Positions 1-11,430 are shown, counted from the first letter of the stretch. The stretch: 64,000 bases of DNA from Argopecten irradians (GCF_041381155.1 NC_091142.1:35699604-35763603), one strand, 5' to 3'. Program-made: numbers and translations. Notes: generated by a model from the sequence alone, not told the origin.

Positions 1-293
1 CTATTGCAGATTTTTATGTAAGCTTATCAACAGATTATAAAATCAATATTGATCATTGATCCTATGGCCAATAGTCACTTCATAGACATGCAGATCTTCA
101 CTCACTGAGACTCTATTGTACCGTTTCTAATGTAAACAATGCATGTCGAACATGCTACCGTCAAAACAAACTCTGCCCGTATTCTAAAATTATGATAACG
201 AAATAGGATTTACAGATATACTATGAGCAAGCAGGATATTTAAAAATAATATCTAGGTCATGTTGATATACAAAAGTCACGTGGTTTTGTTTT

Positions 294-320
294 GAAAATC
301 CCAGTAGATTAGTATATATC
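294..320 (+). promoter_or_regulatory. Putative promoter of BH3-like gene 1: kappaB-like site and TATA box
   Basis: A TATA-like stretch (TATATAT, from about 313) lies about 60-85 bp upstream of the candidate start codons. GAAAATCCC begins at 294, 19 bp upstream of the TATA stretch; its reverse complement GGGATTTTC resembles a Rel/NF-kappaB site, with one mismatch to the insect-type consensus GGGRNTYYYY. An E-box CACGTG sits just upstream, near 278. The same order and 19-bp spacing recur before the second copy (5894 and 5913), so this block was probably duplicated with the gene. Factor binding is inference. Confidence 0.4.
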
Positions 321-399
321 TAATGCGTCGTCAAACGCTGGTTATATACTAAATATTTTGTGAGAAGACTGTTCGATGAAATACTCATTGAAGTTCACA

Positions 400-615
400 A
401 TGGCTAAAGGATACATGGCACGCTGTGATTCCACTGAAACCTACAAAGTCGGAATATTTCTACGGGAGGTTGGGGACGATTTGTACTTTGATACTTTGAA
501 GAAACAACTACAAAGGCAGGAGGATCAAAAACTATTAAAAAGACAGACACTTGCCGTGTTAGGGTTCACTGTCATCCACGTCCTGACACAAGTATTGAAA
601 TACGCCGGGGGATAA
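400..615 (+). CDS. BH3-only-like mini-protein, copy 1 (71 aa)
   Basis: This is the first of three tandem related genes. The start at 400 (MAKGYM) was chosen over the in-frame ATG at 376 because it aligns with the start of copy 2 and has A at -3 and G at +4. Residues 17-28 read VGIFLREVGDDL. This fits a BH3 helix: h1 V17, h2 L21, h3 V24, invariant Gly25-Asp26, h4 L28. BH3-only proteins use this helix to occupy the groove of Bcl-2 family proteins at mitochondria. A Lys/Gln-rich linker follows, then a hydrophobic C-terminal segment (about residues 50-66) that could insert in a membrane. TAA is at 613-615. A donor follows at once (GAG|GTAGGT, intron 620-1147), with an acceptor TTGCAG before 1148, so the intron lies in the 3' UTR. 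AATAAA occurs at 1443 and 1684. The paralogy is visible directly; the BH3 function is inference from the motif and architecture. Confidence 0.6.
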   Translation: MAKGYMARCDSTETYKVGIFLREVGDDLYFDTLKKQLQRQEDQKLLKRQTLAVLGFTVIHVLTQVLKYAGG

Positions 616-1147
616 TGAGGTAGGTTTCTCCTTGTGTTTACACTTAATTTACACTTAGTATTGATAATATATATATTCATGTTTATTATTTTAGTGTTGA
701 ATAGCACATTAGGATTCCTCTTGCATGATTCGTCGGCATGAACATCGTGACACTTGTGGTTTTAACATGGAGTTTTCCATTACGCTATATTACAGTGGTT
801 TATCCTACCCCTATATTAATCAATTAAACGATTTAAATTCTTTATAAAATACTTATCATTATAAGTGATAGAACTGTTCTACACTTTCATATTATTTTAT
901 TTATCTGGCATTAACGTGATGAGTTTATCTTTGCTTGTCAACTTGCTTGCTTCCAAATATAGTATACATATATAGTCGTTATCTTTGGTAAATATATATA
1001 ATGAATTGGGGTTCATTGTGTAGTACATATATTAAAAATTCTTTAAATTACGGGTAATGTTTGAATCGTTACTTCTATTACTTTTACATACAGTATAATT
1101 ATTATCATCGTAAATATAATAAACTTATTTGTAATGTGTCCTTGCAG

Positions 1148-1700
1148 ACTCCCACCAGGCCTGACACACTGACGGAAACAACTCGTACCCAGTCGAGCTG
1201 GAGTCCCTATACAAATCATGTTTGTCTGAAAGGACTTCGTAACCAACCCTAGCTGATCCAGGATCTCGACACATCAGAAAATAATCGAACGTGAAATCGT
1301 GCTTAAAAACATTTAATCAATCTATTGATGAATATGATCTTCTGTCCGTAAATATGCACTGAACTGTAGCACTGTTATACAGCGATGCCCAACATATTTT
1401 TCATGTATGCCTTACATACAAATGGCAATGCTACGGTACGTGAATAAAGGGCAACGATTCCAACAGAATTGAATCAACAAACGATTGACTTTGTGTTCTT
1501 CACATACTTTATCTGACCGAGTACATGGACTTATTAATCAAGGATTTCAGCGTCTATACGTGCATATCGACACTAATGGATGACATTGAATTTTTGCTCA
1601 TATGAGATGAACATTACTGATGTATCATTTATACTATTATTAACGATTTATTGTTAATAGTGTCTTAATTGTTTATTTTTGTGAATAAAAATGATAAAGT
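1148..1700 (+). other. Putative 3' UTR exon of BH3-like gene 1
   Basis: The exon begins after a pyrimidine-poor but canonical TTGCAG at 1142-1147. No long frame continues through it. Poly(A) signals AATAAA at 1443-1448 and 1684-1689 are candidate ends. The equivalent exons of copies 2 and 3 begin at 6464 and 10868. Confidence 0.35.
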
Positions 1701-4700
1701 GAACACAAATGTCTTTATATTAATTCATTAAACGTTGATCTATGTTTTTCGATCATTTAGTTAATGAGATGACATGCACTGGTATTGTTACCACATTGAT
1801 TGGAATATGAATGTGAGTTTTATAGAAATCATGACCTTCTGATATTTATTTCCCTTTTCAAATTTCGGTTTTAGTCGTCTTCAGTTATGAACATATGTGC
1901 ATTTACTGTATAGTTGTTTTTATCCGCGGGAGATTCATTTTAATAAATATCTGTGAATAAAATGCGCGATCATGTCTCATCGTGAATCAGTATCAAATAG
2001 GAGATCAGCCGCGAATAAAAGGAAGGACAAGTAAGAAAGCCAGTATAAACATGTAGGTCATGTTGACATTTCTCCATGCGAAATAGCAGACCGCGAAATG
2101 TTCCCCTCGTATTACGAAATAAATACCCGAATAAAATGGAAAGGGTCATTTTGACATTTTCCTCAGCGAAATAGGATATTGCGATAGTTTCTTCTCGCTA
2201 AATTAAACAACGATAAAGTACGAGCCCAAACTTAATACTATCTGCAATATGTATATTGTAATCACAGTTTTAATAACGAAGAAACCAAGAAATCTGATCA
2301 TGTACTATTTTCAATCTAATTAAAATATATCTTCTTTGTATCACTCTATTAGATAGAGAATCTAACAAAATCTCATTTGAGTTCATATACGTTTTGCTGA
2401 TTTTTATATTCCTTTTACATCTTAATAATGCATTCGTTCTTCCTATGTACATCACATGAAAACGACATTTCGTGCCATCTCATACGTACATTAAGCTAGG
2501 TTGTGCTCATCGGGCGAGATGACTATAGACAGGAAAATTAACCCTCCACTTCCAAGATTCTGCAAGCAATTTGAAAAAGGTCACTAGAAAGACCCCTAAC
2601 AGGATGTTGTCAGATCCTGTTTTCAAATGCAGTAATAGTGCGAATCAGTATTTTAATCAGATTAGTACCATTATTGAACATTGGACAGTTCTGGGGAGCC
2701 CAACGAGAGCAATTTGATTCTATTTAGTCCCAAAATCAAATTTCATAAAAAATTATATGGAATTGATAAGACGTCTTGATGCTTTATGAAAGTCAGACTT
2801 TTATTAAAAAATAAACAACAAGTATAAAAGACATTGGATTGTTCAAAACAAAATGATCTTCATTTCGATATGTCTATTCCGGGATTATTCTCAATATCTT
2901 TTGAGTTTATGAGGTCATAGATAAACACAGAAGGGCATTCTTCTATCATAAGAATGTCCATTTTTTTAGTCTATGACTCCATAAACCCAAAAGATGTTGA
3001 GAAAAATGCTTATATTATAATTGAAATAATTCAGTAATACACTAATTCGGTACATTCATTTACGTATTTTTATTTATTTTTACAATAAAACAAATTAATT
3101 TGTGCCGCATTGATGTCTTAGCCGATGGCTTTTTTTTGGCCAATGACTTTGCCGCTTTCAAAACTTACCGCGAAGAATTTCTTCGTGTATTACGTCATAA
3201 TATTCGACGTACATTTATTTCGGTCTGTGGAAAAATAGCCTCAAATATCTATTTTAAATTTGTTTCAAAGACCTTTCCTTGTACTTTGATCACATAACAG
3301 TAACAAGTATATTTGATTGTTCTAGGAAGTTAACAATTAAATCACGGATATCTATATTATGTCACATGCATACTCATGAGATGGCATCAAATATAAAATA
3401 TCTTAATGATTCATTAATACACAGCATTTTTGTACGAAAACGAATGTGGTTCGATTAAAGAATAATAGAACTATCTAATTACTATTTTTTATTTCCTTTG
3501 GTTCACGAATTCCTGATTTTAGTATTAAAGCAGGTTGTTTTAGCTTGTCTTTCACAAGTGTATCGTGTATATTGGTGCTGCCTACTAACGCCCAAAACTA
3601 TATAATGAACATGTTCAATGTTTCGCATTATGTTTCCTCTGCGATTACAGTTATTGACATATCTATAAAGACCGTATTTGGTTTTCAAATTCGTAATATA
3701 ATTTCGAAATCTTAGATTTGGGTTCTGCAGTTTTTTTTCTATACTGTTAATAGTGTTTAGTCAGTTAAAACAACTACCAAGTCGTGTCTCACTTAATGTG
3801 TATTATTTCCTTTGTTAAGATATTTAATTCGTCTATCATTCTCAGACTTTAATTTCCTGGTTAAAATTCAAACTTTTTCGTGAAGTCATCTATACTATTA
3901 AGGCAGATGACAAGGGTCATGCAATAATGTCAGACAGCAATATCAATTGCAAGACATCAAAAATAGCCGCTTATCACGTTGCGCTGCCATGTGTTACAAT
4001 AAAAAGATCATACAACATTATTGTAACTTAGGCGATGTATTATATTGGATCATAGTTATATAAAACGTAATGTTAGGTATAATTAAACTTATTTATATTT
4101 GAATTGTTTTTTTTTTTGTTAATCCAAAAAGAGACTCGTGTTAAACAACTTAGGGTATCTTCCTACAAGGATGCGATAATTACATTTATAATACTCGAAA
4201 ATAAGTATGACATAATTTTCTGACTTTACTTCATATCAGTAAGAGTTTATCGATATGATATCAAGTAATCTTGACAAGATAATGAAGAGCGTGACAGGTT
4301 CAGTGTCATTACTTGTAAAGGTTACAACCCATCCACGAGTTCAAAATACCTATGCCTTACGTTTTATATACGTACACACACGGAAATATACACGTACACA
4401 CTTTCGTTTGCTGGGTTTTCTAGCTGCTAATTTTAGTATATATGTTTTCATACACTATATATAATTCCGAAAGATAGTGAGTTGCATTTAAAAATAATGG
4501 TTTGTGATCAATCTTAACTTATTTATATTAACTTTGAAATTCGCTGGTTTTAACGTCATTTTTATCTACATACATGTACTACATATTTAACATATTTATA
4601 CAGCATCAATATACTAAGGTACATCTAATAATGAATTCAGTTAAAAATATCAGTACATTACGTAATTTAGCAAAGCAATACAAAAATGACTAATTCACAT

Positions 4701-5690
4701 AAAAGAAACAAAACAAATTAACAAGAATTCTCAAATGAATTAAGTAAGCGCATTTCTATATCAAAAGAAAATGATTAAACACTTTTTTCACGAAAGCATC
4801 ACAGTCGTATTAATTTGCATACAATCAAGGATTAACATTTCAAAGAGAACAACGTCTATATATTATATATATGTAACTGTCAGTCTAGAAATATAGAAAA
4901 TAGTGACTCGCGAGAAATCATATTAAAATACAATATATACGTAACGTTAAGGTATTAAGGTGTATTTCTACAAATCTGCTAGCTTTTAAGTTCAGTGTTC
5001 CTTAAAGTATTTGTGATAATTGAAGTGCCTTCCTATATTTGAACGATATAATTTACAACCGTCACTTGAATGATAAGACCAAAATTAAAATACTCGATGT
5101 GTATGTTTTTGTACGGCTGATCATGAATCCACACAAACAAGTGTGCCATGTATCTACCATAGACACGAATAAGCACAGTAGCTTGGTATTTGGTAATAGA
5201 AATATGTACCAAACCCAGTGCACTTGGTTTTTTTCTCTCTATATATATTTTGCCCATTACAAACAGCACAATACTCTACGGTTGAAAAGTAATACTTAAA
5301 GTTAGGCCCGATGCATATATAAACCTTTTTATCAACCGAGTTATATAAGGATACCTAAGAAGGGACATGTTTAAACGGAGTCTTAATTAAACCTTCACGA
5401 ATACTTGTAGGTCACTTCCTCGTGTTCATTTTGCCAACAAGGAAGTGATTCACAACAGCATCTTATTGTACTAGATATAAACATCAAACACTTTGCGTAA
5501 CATCTCGTAGGGCAATAAAAGGGAAAATGTATTGTGAGTTTCTGTACAGTGTCCTTAATAATGAAAGGTAGTTTGTCTATTCATGTAATAAGTATGTCGA
5601 TGTCATAATCTATATTAAATGCTCGTTAGATAATTATGCAATACTCCTGCTGATGTATTTCTGTATATAAGTATCAGGATTCGGTCAACC
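1701..5690. other. Intergenic stretch without a supported gene
   Basis: AT-rich DNA between BH3-like copies 1 and 2. Open frames are short (60-86 codons), overlap on both strands and show no protein-like composition. The one structured item is the long hairpin at 2888-3003. No tRNA or rRNA was seen. Confidence 0.5.
2888..3003. repeat. 116-bp near-perfect hairpin (MITE or pre-miRNA-like)
   Basis: The left arm starts TTCTCAATATCTTTTG and the right arm ends CAAAAGATGTTGAGAA. Pairing continues inward through TTTATG/CATAAA and TCATAGA/TCTATGA to GGCATTCTT/AAGAATGTCC around a loop of about 7 nt. That makes an imperfect stem of roughly 54 bp. It could be a very short MITE or a transcribed hairpin. 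No coding frame crosses it. Confidence 0.6.
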
Positions 5691-5893
5691 TATATATTTC
5701 AGGGGATTTTATGTAAACATTTCCATGCCGTCAAAACACAGACTCTCCGTCAATTAACTACTGATAAGAGCTTTGACACATTATCCACTGAAATTTCAAA
5801 CTGTAGTATTAATAATATATACGTTAGATATACCTCACTGTGAGTAAGCAATAAGTTAAAAATACTACACATACAGAAGTCACACGACTCAAT

Positions 5894-5924
5894 GAAAATT
5901 CCCCGTGAGTCTGTATATAAAAAA
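5894..5924 (+). promoter_or_regulatory. Putative promoter of BH3-like gene 2: kappaB-like site and TATA box
   Basis: GAAAATTCCCC (5894-5904) reads GGGGAATTTTC on the other strand and contains a full match to GGGRNTYYYY (GGGAATTTTC). TATATAAAA begins at 5913, about 88 bp before the ATG at 6002. The roughly 300 bp upstream is alignable with the upstream region of copy 1: both share ATGTAAACA, then CCGTCAAAACA, then the kappaB-like site, then the TATA box. Regulation by a Rel protein is inference. Confidence 0.45.
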
Positions 5925-6001
5925 CTTACAGATGTCAATGGCGCATTAAACGCTAGCGTTTACTATCAGCTGGGAAGAGTTATACAACAGATATACTTGT
6001 G

Positions 6002-6217
6002 ATGGCTAAAGGGTATATGGAGCATCTCGACCCCACCATAGCCAGACAAATGGGCCAGTTCCTACAGCGTGCCGGGGATGAGATTGTCTTTGATAAACTG
6101 GAGAAACAAAAGCCATGTCAAGACGTCCCTGACCAATCAGCATCGTTAATGTTTGCAAAGATTGGGATGAAAGTTATACACGTGTTTGCTCAAGTAATGG
6201 AATATACTGGGGGCTAA
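6002..6217 (+). CDS. BH3-only-like mini-protein, copy 2 (71 aa)
   Basis: This second tandem paralogue is 71 aa, like copy 1, and shares the MAKGYM start. It starts at the ATG at 6002 (G at -3, G at +4). Residues 17-28 read MGQFLQRAGDEI, the best BH3 match of the three: h1 M17, h2 L21, h3 A24, Gly25-Asp26-Glu27, h4 I28. The LxxxGDE core is the one typical of vertebrate BIM-type BH3 helices. The C-terminal hydrophobic segment (FAKIGMKVIHVFAQVM) parallels copy 1 (VIHVLTQVL). TAA is at 6215-6217, four bases before a donor (CAAG|GTATAT). The 3' UTR intron is 6222-6463. Partnering with Bcl-2 proteins is inferred from the motif; a different small amphipathic-helix protein remains possible. Confidence 0.62.
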   Translation: MAKGYMEHLDPTIARQMGQFLQRAGDEIVFDKLEKQKPCQDVPDQSASLMFAKIGMKVIHVFAQVMEYTGG

Positions 6218-6463
6218 CAAGGTATATCTTCAACAAAATGTTATTTCGATTTTAGTTCAGACTTTGAGTTTCGTGAAAATAATTAAATCATAAAAGAAAG
6301 GTGTTGTAAGAATTCTAAAAGTATTTTTATACTTTAGTTTGTTCATTTTATATTGTTCTGGATCAAGCATTTTAAAAAATATCGTATACATCAAACAATT
6401 GATATAACTAACACTTTCCTGACATGTTTAGAATATAACAGGGATCTTTCTTGTTTGTTGCAG

Positions 6464-6965
6464 TTTTTTTCGACTGAAAAATACAGCAATGAACAGCAAT
6501 GCTGGCCATTCCGGGGACAGGTTGCATTGACGTGCTTTACGCCTCTTCAGCAACTCTAGATATGATGAAGATTTAATTCATCAGAATACCACCAGAGTAA
6601 TTTTCCGACTGGAGAAAACATCAATAAATAGCAACGCTTGCCATTCCGGGGACACGTGTCAAATGAGGAAGATTAAGTTCAATAGAATACCACTCTCAAG
6701 TGCCCCTTAATACCAGAAAGCTTCTCTTGTCGGGGAACATGGATCACGTCAGTGTAACATTAAATCACACCTCAGGAAAATGGAAATTCCCTTGACGACT
6801 TTTAGAATTGATCCAGAGTTGAAATAATGAGAGACACATTGTAAAAATCATACTGATACCGTATGTGTATAAGATAAGTTACCGCGGTCCAAACAATGTA
6901 ATGCTTTAACAATAAGCTTTATTTACATTCTATACATTTTGAAATAAAGTTTGTCTAAGATTACT
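6464..6965 (+). other. Putative 3' UTR exon of BH3-like gene 2, with internal duplication
   Basis: The exon follows TTGTTTGTTGCAG (AG at 6462-6463). It contains a diverged tandem duplication with a period of 136 bp; the marker GCCATTCCGGGGACA occurs at 6504 and 6640. AATAAA at 6943-6948 is a good poly(A) signal. Confidence 0.4.
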
Positions 6966-9900
6966 TATGTTTCGTTGGTTATGATTTCAATTAATCTTAT
7001 TTTTGGTAATTCACCACGAAGAAAAACATCTACTGTCGACGGCAGTGAATATGTAATCATTAAGTTATATAAGCATTGTCGTACATATGTATGCATAGTT
7101 ACACAACACATGGTGACCTAGTGTACGAAACGCCACAAAAAACTTCTTCTTTTTTTAAGTTTCGTTTGATCTTGTTCCCATACGCAAATAAAGCAAAACC
7201 CGTAACATCAGTTGTCTTTTCTATGAAATTAAAAGTGTCATCGTGGTTTTTAATGCTTTCCTTTTGATGCATCGTAATTAAGAGAAAATTGCGAGAAAGC
7301 GAGAAAATGCCTTAGCATCACAGCCATAAAAATTGTAATCTACAATGCGGGTTAGATGATTTATTAGAAAAACAAGAATTCCACGGAAGTGGCGCCTGCA
7401 CAGCATCACAAAAAATAGTTATTTACAGCTGAAAATATTGTTTATAAGTAAGTGAAGTCATCAAGTCCCGCTTCTCTTGCAAATATTGATGGATTTTGAC
7501 CAGTATCAAACCACTCTGAGATCTCATTAATATAAAGCAATATACCAAATTTGGTTGAAAATGGAAAATAAATACTAAAATAATCGAGCAGAAACTATGT
7601 ATTTATTTGTTTTGATGATTTAAAGTCCCGTTACTCTTGCAAATATGTAAAGATTTCGACCATTATCGAACTCATCCGAGATATCATTGATATAAAGCAA
7701 TATACCACATTTGATTGAAATCAGACAATAAATACTTCAGTTATCGCACTGAGACCGTTTCCCGGACGCCGACGCCGACACCGACGACGCTAACGCCGAC
7801 GCTGACATAGTTATACCTAAGTGTCACCCTTCCGTTGCAGGCGACACAAAAACTATAAATACATGTAAAAGCTTAGACGTGAAATGACATAATGACCAGG
7901 CACTCTAGGGAGTGAGCGTTCTCTTATACTTAAATGACTTCACGTGGCACGAACAGAGGTCAATTTCATATAACGTTACAGTCTTAAAAGAGAATCGGAT
8001 AACGTTATCAATCAAATAGATTTATAGAGGTTTACTAAATTATAGACATATCAGAAAGGGAAGAAGGATTCGAGGTTTTCGCTAAAATTACGTCAGCCTG
8101 TTAAACTAATAGCAATACACTTGACAGTTGCATTGGAACTGAACACTGTTGGTATTGATTGATCACACACTCAATGATATATTTCGTTCTTGAATTGTTG
8201 TTTAGCTAATTAACCCTTACCATTTACATTTTTCAAATATTTCCACAGCTTTAAATATGCCCATTTTAAATTGAAAGGTTTAATCAAAGAAATTTCAATC
8301 AAATTATGTTGTCCATATTTTGAGCTGAGATAGATTCTTTGTTTTTCATTGTAATTTTTACGTACAAACTCACTTATCTAAATATATCAATTTTAATTTC
8401 ATAAATCATTGGTGTAAATACTCCAACTTAAGAAAGACGATATTCAGATGCGAATTTCATAAATGCTGAATTACACTAATCATTCAAATAAAGGTTTAGA
8501 GTGTACTAGGAAGAGACAACTATAAAGTATTCCGAAATTATATAAAAAACATGATTATCAAATGATGAAATTGGTAAAAAGGATGTTTGATTGCATGACT
8601 TCATTGTAAAAACGCGTTGATTTTGTGAAATTTCATTCTGAGAATCATAGATCGATGACATCAAGTTTTTTTTAATAAACTTGTCATTTTATTCATATTG
8701 GATATTTTTAATTAGATACATACATGAAATATTGATGGAAGTTTTCGATGTATCAATGAAAATGCTTGTATCTTATTACTAAGCATTAAATAAAGTGATA
8801 CCAGTCAGGATATAAGGAACTTGGTACTTCCTGATAAGTTTTAATCCTTCTGAGGACAAAGACGTAGGATTACATCACGTAATATTGTAAGGCATGAGTA
8901 AGTCACGTCCGCCCTCGGCCGCTAACTTAGAGTAAATCTGAATGTAGTCACCAGATCTGGTTTCTAAATAATAGTACGTAAATATTGGCACAATCCCAGA
9001 CTAACTATGTAGGTGCAACGACTCGACAAATACAAGGTGTAACATCAATGTCTAAATATGATATCAAGTAACTATTATTTCTTTAATCAGTACACGAAAC
9101 CTTCATTCAAATATCTTTTATAATGTATATTAAACTGAATAGAAAATTCATATTGATATTAATTTGAATCATTAGTTTTTAGATTAAATTTTATTTTGCA
9201 TGTCGTTATACGTGTAAAGGGTATGGAATATCAGCTAATAAGTGAATACAGGAGAATCATTGGTGAGTTCCCTTTAATTCCTTAATGTTCATATTCCACT
9301 TGGGACTTATCGAGATCCAATATGGGCTACAAATCTAGGATTTTGCAGATGGAAGGTTTGTACCACAATTATCAACTCTGCCATCTAAAAAATTGTCTAA
9401 TTTTCTATTTCTATATTTTGAATTTGTTGATAAAGATGAAACTGTTCAAGCGAATTAGATGTGGCGGGATTTTTTTTTTTTTCGATTTGACCATTTTTTG
9501 TGACTATTATATCATGTGGAGTACTGATATAGTGTTACCAGTCGAGGACATTTGTGTTAAATTTATGATACACCGCAGAAGTCTAGACGGTTCCTTTCGA
9601 TTTCAAATAGGACACATTGAATCACAGATGAACATGAACCAGGAGCATGTCCCATTATATGATAGAGAGGTGTCAGGTTTGAACTGCAGTGGAACACCTC
9701 GTGATCACCTGTGACACACTATGTTTAGATCATTGTTCCTTAGCTATACGTTGTAAACTGCAGTTTACTGACTCAACTGACTCAACTACACTCAACACCG
9801 CGTATAATGCATTGTTAGCTCAAGTATTTGATCGCTTCTGATATAGTTTTCAAAGTTCATCGATAAAATATTGTTATATAAAATCGCAAAGTGAAAGTAC

Positions 9901-10060
9901 AGGTCTTTCTTAAAATACAATTTGTTATCTTACTTTCCTGTTTCATTTATACATCACCTGAAGTGTTTAAACCATTTTCGTCAGGCATATTTATATTAAC
10001 ATATGTCATTGTTTATTTATATAATAAGAGTGATTGCACACCTGCTTATTTTCAGGCAAG
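6966..10060. other. Intergenic stretch between BH3-like copies 2 and 3
   Basis: No gene can be supported. It holds the 160-bp element (7440-7860) and one 130-codon open frame at 9322-9714. That frame has a low-complexity, Phe-rich start and no recognisable domain; the part from about 9545 is more protein-like and is discussed as a finding. Confidence 0.45.
7440..7860. repeat. Two-unit 160-bp repeat with a GCCGAC-rich end
   Basis: Two diverged units begin AAGTCCCGNTNCTCTTGCAAATAT at 7463 and 7623, a period of 160 bp. Both contain ATATAAAGCAATATACCA. They lead into a GC-rich stretch (7767-7806) made of GCCGAC/GACGAC hexamers. The composition is unlike the AT-rich surroundings, suggesting an inserted dispersed element. 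Confidence 0.55.
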
Positions 10061-10148
10061 GCTTTAATCTATGTAGAACTAATTTGGTCACCGACCAAGA
10101 CCTGGGTAACAGACGGATTAATAGATTAAATATATACACCGATATAGG

Positions 10149-10155
10149 TATAAAG
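10149..10155 (+). promoter_or_regulatory. TATA box of BH3-like gene 3
   Basis: TATAAAG lies 35-41 bp upstream of the ATG at 10190. The kappaB-like site seen before copies 1 and 2 is not apparent here. Instead an imperfect dyad TGGTCAACTGACCA follows (about 10162-10175). Confidence 0.35.
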
Positions 10156-10189
10156 CATACTGTGGTCAACTGACCACAACAAAATATAC

Positions 10190-10378
10190 ATGGAGCCGCT
10201 AGATACCCACAAACATGAACATGCTAAACAGGTTGGCCTTGTGTTCAGACAGGCTGGGGACAAGATGTTTCAGGACCAGTGCGAGAAGATGCAAACACAC
10301 AGAAACTCTAAAGCAAGAGCAGATTTCCTTCGGATTGGGCTGAAGGTGATGTGTGTCCTCGCCTTAATGAAACACTGA
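10190..10378 (+). CDS. BH3-only-like mini-protein, copy 3 (62 aa)
   Basis: This third, more diverged paralogue lacks the first five residues of the others and begins at the equivalent of their second Met (MEPLD versus MEHLD). Residues 15-26 read VGLVFRQAGDKM: h1 V15, h2 F19, h3 A22, Gly23-Asp24, h4 M26. The acidic third residue of the core is replaced by Lys25, which may alter partner choice. The hydrophobic C-terminus (FLRIGLKVMCVLAL) ends in MKH. TGA is at 10376-10378, a donor (TCG|GTACGT) follows at 10402, and an acceptor TTGCAG precedes 10868. An internal potential donor AAG|GTGATG inside the ORF could give an alternative C-terminus. Confidence 0.55.
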   Translation: MEPLDTHKHEHAKQVGLVFRQAGDKMFQDQCEKMQTHRNSKARADFLRIGLKVMCVLALMKH

Positions 10379-10867
10379 TAATTCGACATCTAACTCAGTC
10401 GGTACGTGTAGTTTGACATTAACGTTTGCATTGTTTATTGTCAGTTCATATAACACTTACATTTTAGCATTCGGGATCTCATTCGGAACAATTCAGTTTC
10501 ATAGACCTAAAGTGCCGTCGTGTTGTTACAAATGTACGTGTTGTCTCATTGTTAAATTCAATGATACTAGATTGTTGTTTTGCCGTTTTCATCAGCTTTA
10601 CTTACGAAGATTGTAGGACATTGTAGTCATTCATCACTTGTCGGGTAAATTATTTTGACAATGGATCGCAAAATCTAATGTATTGTTTCGTGAAACTGAA
10701 TTCGTCTTCTGGGTATGTTTAGATGCATTGTTGCATAAAATGAAATGCATAAAATTACCGACTGTAAAAAAGACGCCGTTGGATGAACCAATTATTCTTG
10801 TAATAATTCAACCAATTTTACGTTTAAATATTTCGGCCAAAAATAATCTTCAATATTTGTGTTGCAG

Positions 10868-11430
10868 ATGTTATACGGCAGCAGAGAGTGGTTCTTTGTA
10901 CCTCGATTCTCTGGGTTCAATTATTGATGGTATGCAGGATCCTGACTTTTGATGAGAGGAACCAAAGTACCTCTATGAACTATGCGAAAGGGGAGACAAA
11001 CACTAAGTTAAAACTACCCAGTACGGATGTGACCGTGGCCATGCGGACGTCAGACGACTTTGGAAAACGCTTGGGATGGTCCACAAGACATATATCCGTG
11101 AAAAGTATCATACAAGATCGTACTGTAGATATCCCGTTTCAAACTGAATACCCTTCATTTGGCAATGATGTATGGATAGGGACTGGAGATAGAAGTATAT
11201 ATCTACTGACAGACCAAGGATTTATGTCAATATCTGAACAGAAATGTGATGTTAAAGCAATAGAAATTCATTTTAGTGAATATCATAAATTTCCACTTTA
11301 CAAAATGTATTATATTTTGTTAAAGTAACGTAAATGTCTTATAGTGAATATGACACATTTCCATATTACAAAATGTATTATGACTTTGAACATCTTTGTA
11401 TATTATGAATACAAGTACATTAAAGCATAA
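10868..11430 (+). other. Putative 3' exon of BH3-like gene 3, with a 153-codon open frame
   Basis: The exon begins after GTGTTGCAG. One frame stays open from the acceptor to 11328 (about 153 codons) in a richer composition than its flanks. It contains plausible protein sequence (e.g. TDVTVAMRTSDDFGKRLGW). No family is recognised. The frame is not continuous with the BH3 ORF through the standard donor, so it may be chance, a decayed exon or a separate product. Confidence 0.3.

Noticed and set aside
137..160. p53-like response element (two CATG cores near GCATGTCGAACATGCT) upstream of BH3-like gene 1
   Set aside because: The cores are 9 rather than 10 bp apart, each half-site has mismatches, and it is not conserved before copy 2.
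376..399. Upstream in-frame ATG of BH3-like copy 1 as the true start
   Set aside because: Copy 2 has no equivalent extension, and the second ATG (400) aligns exactly with the start of copy 2.
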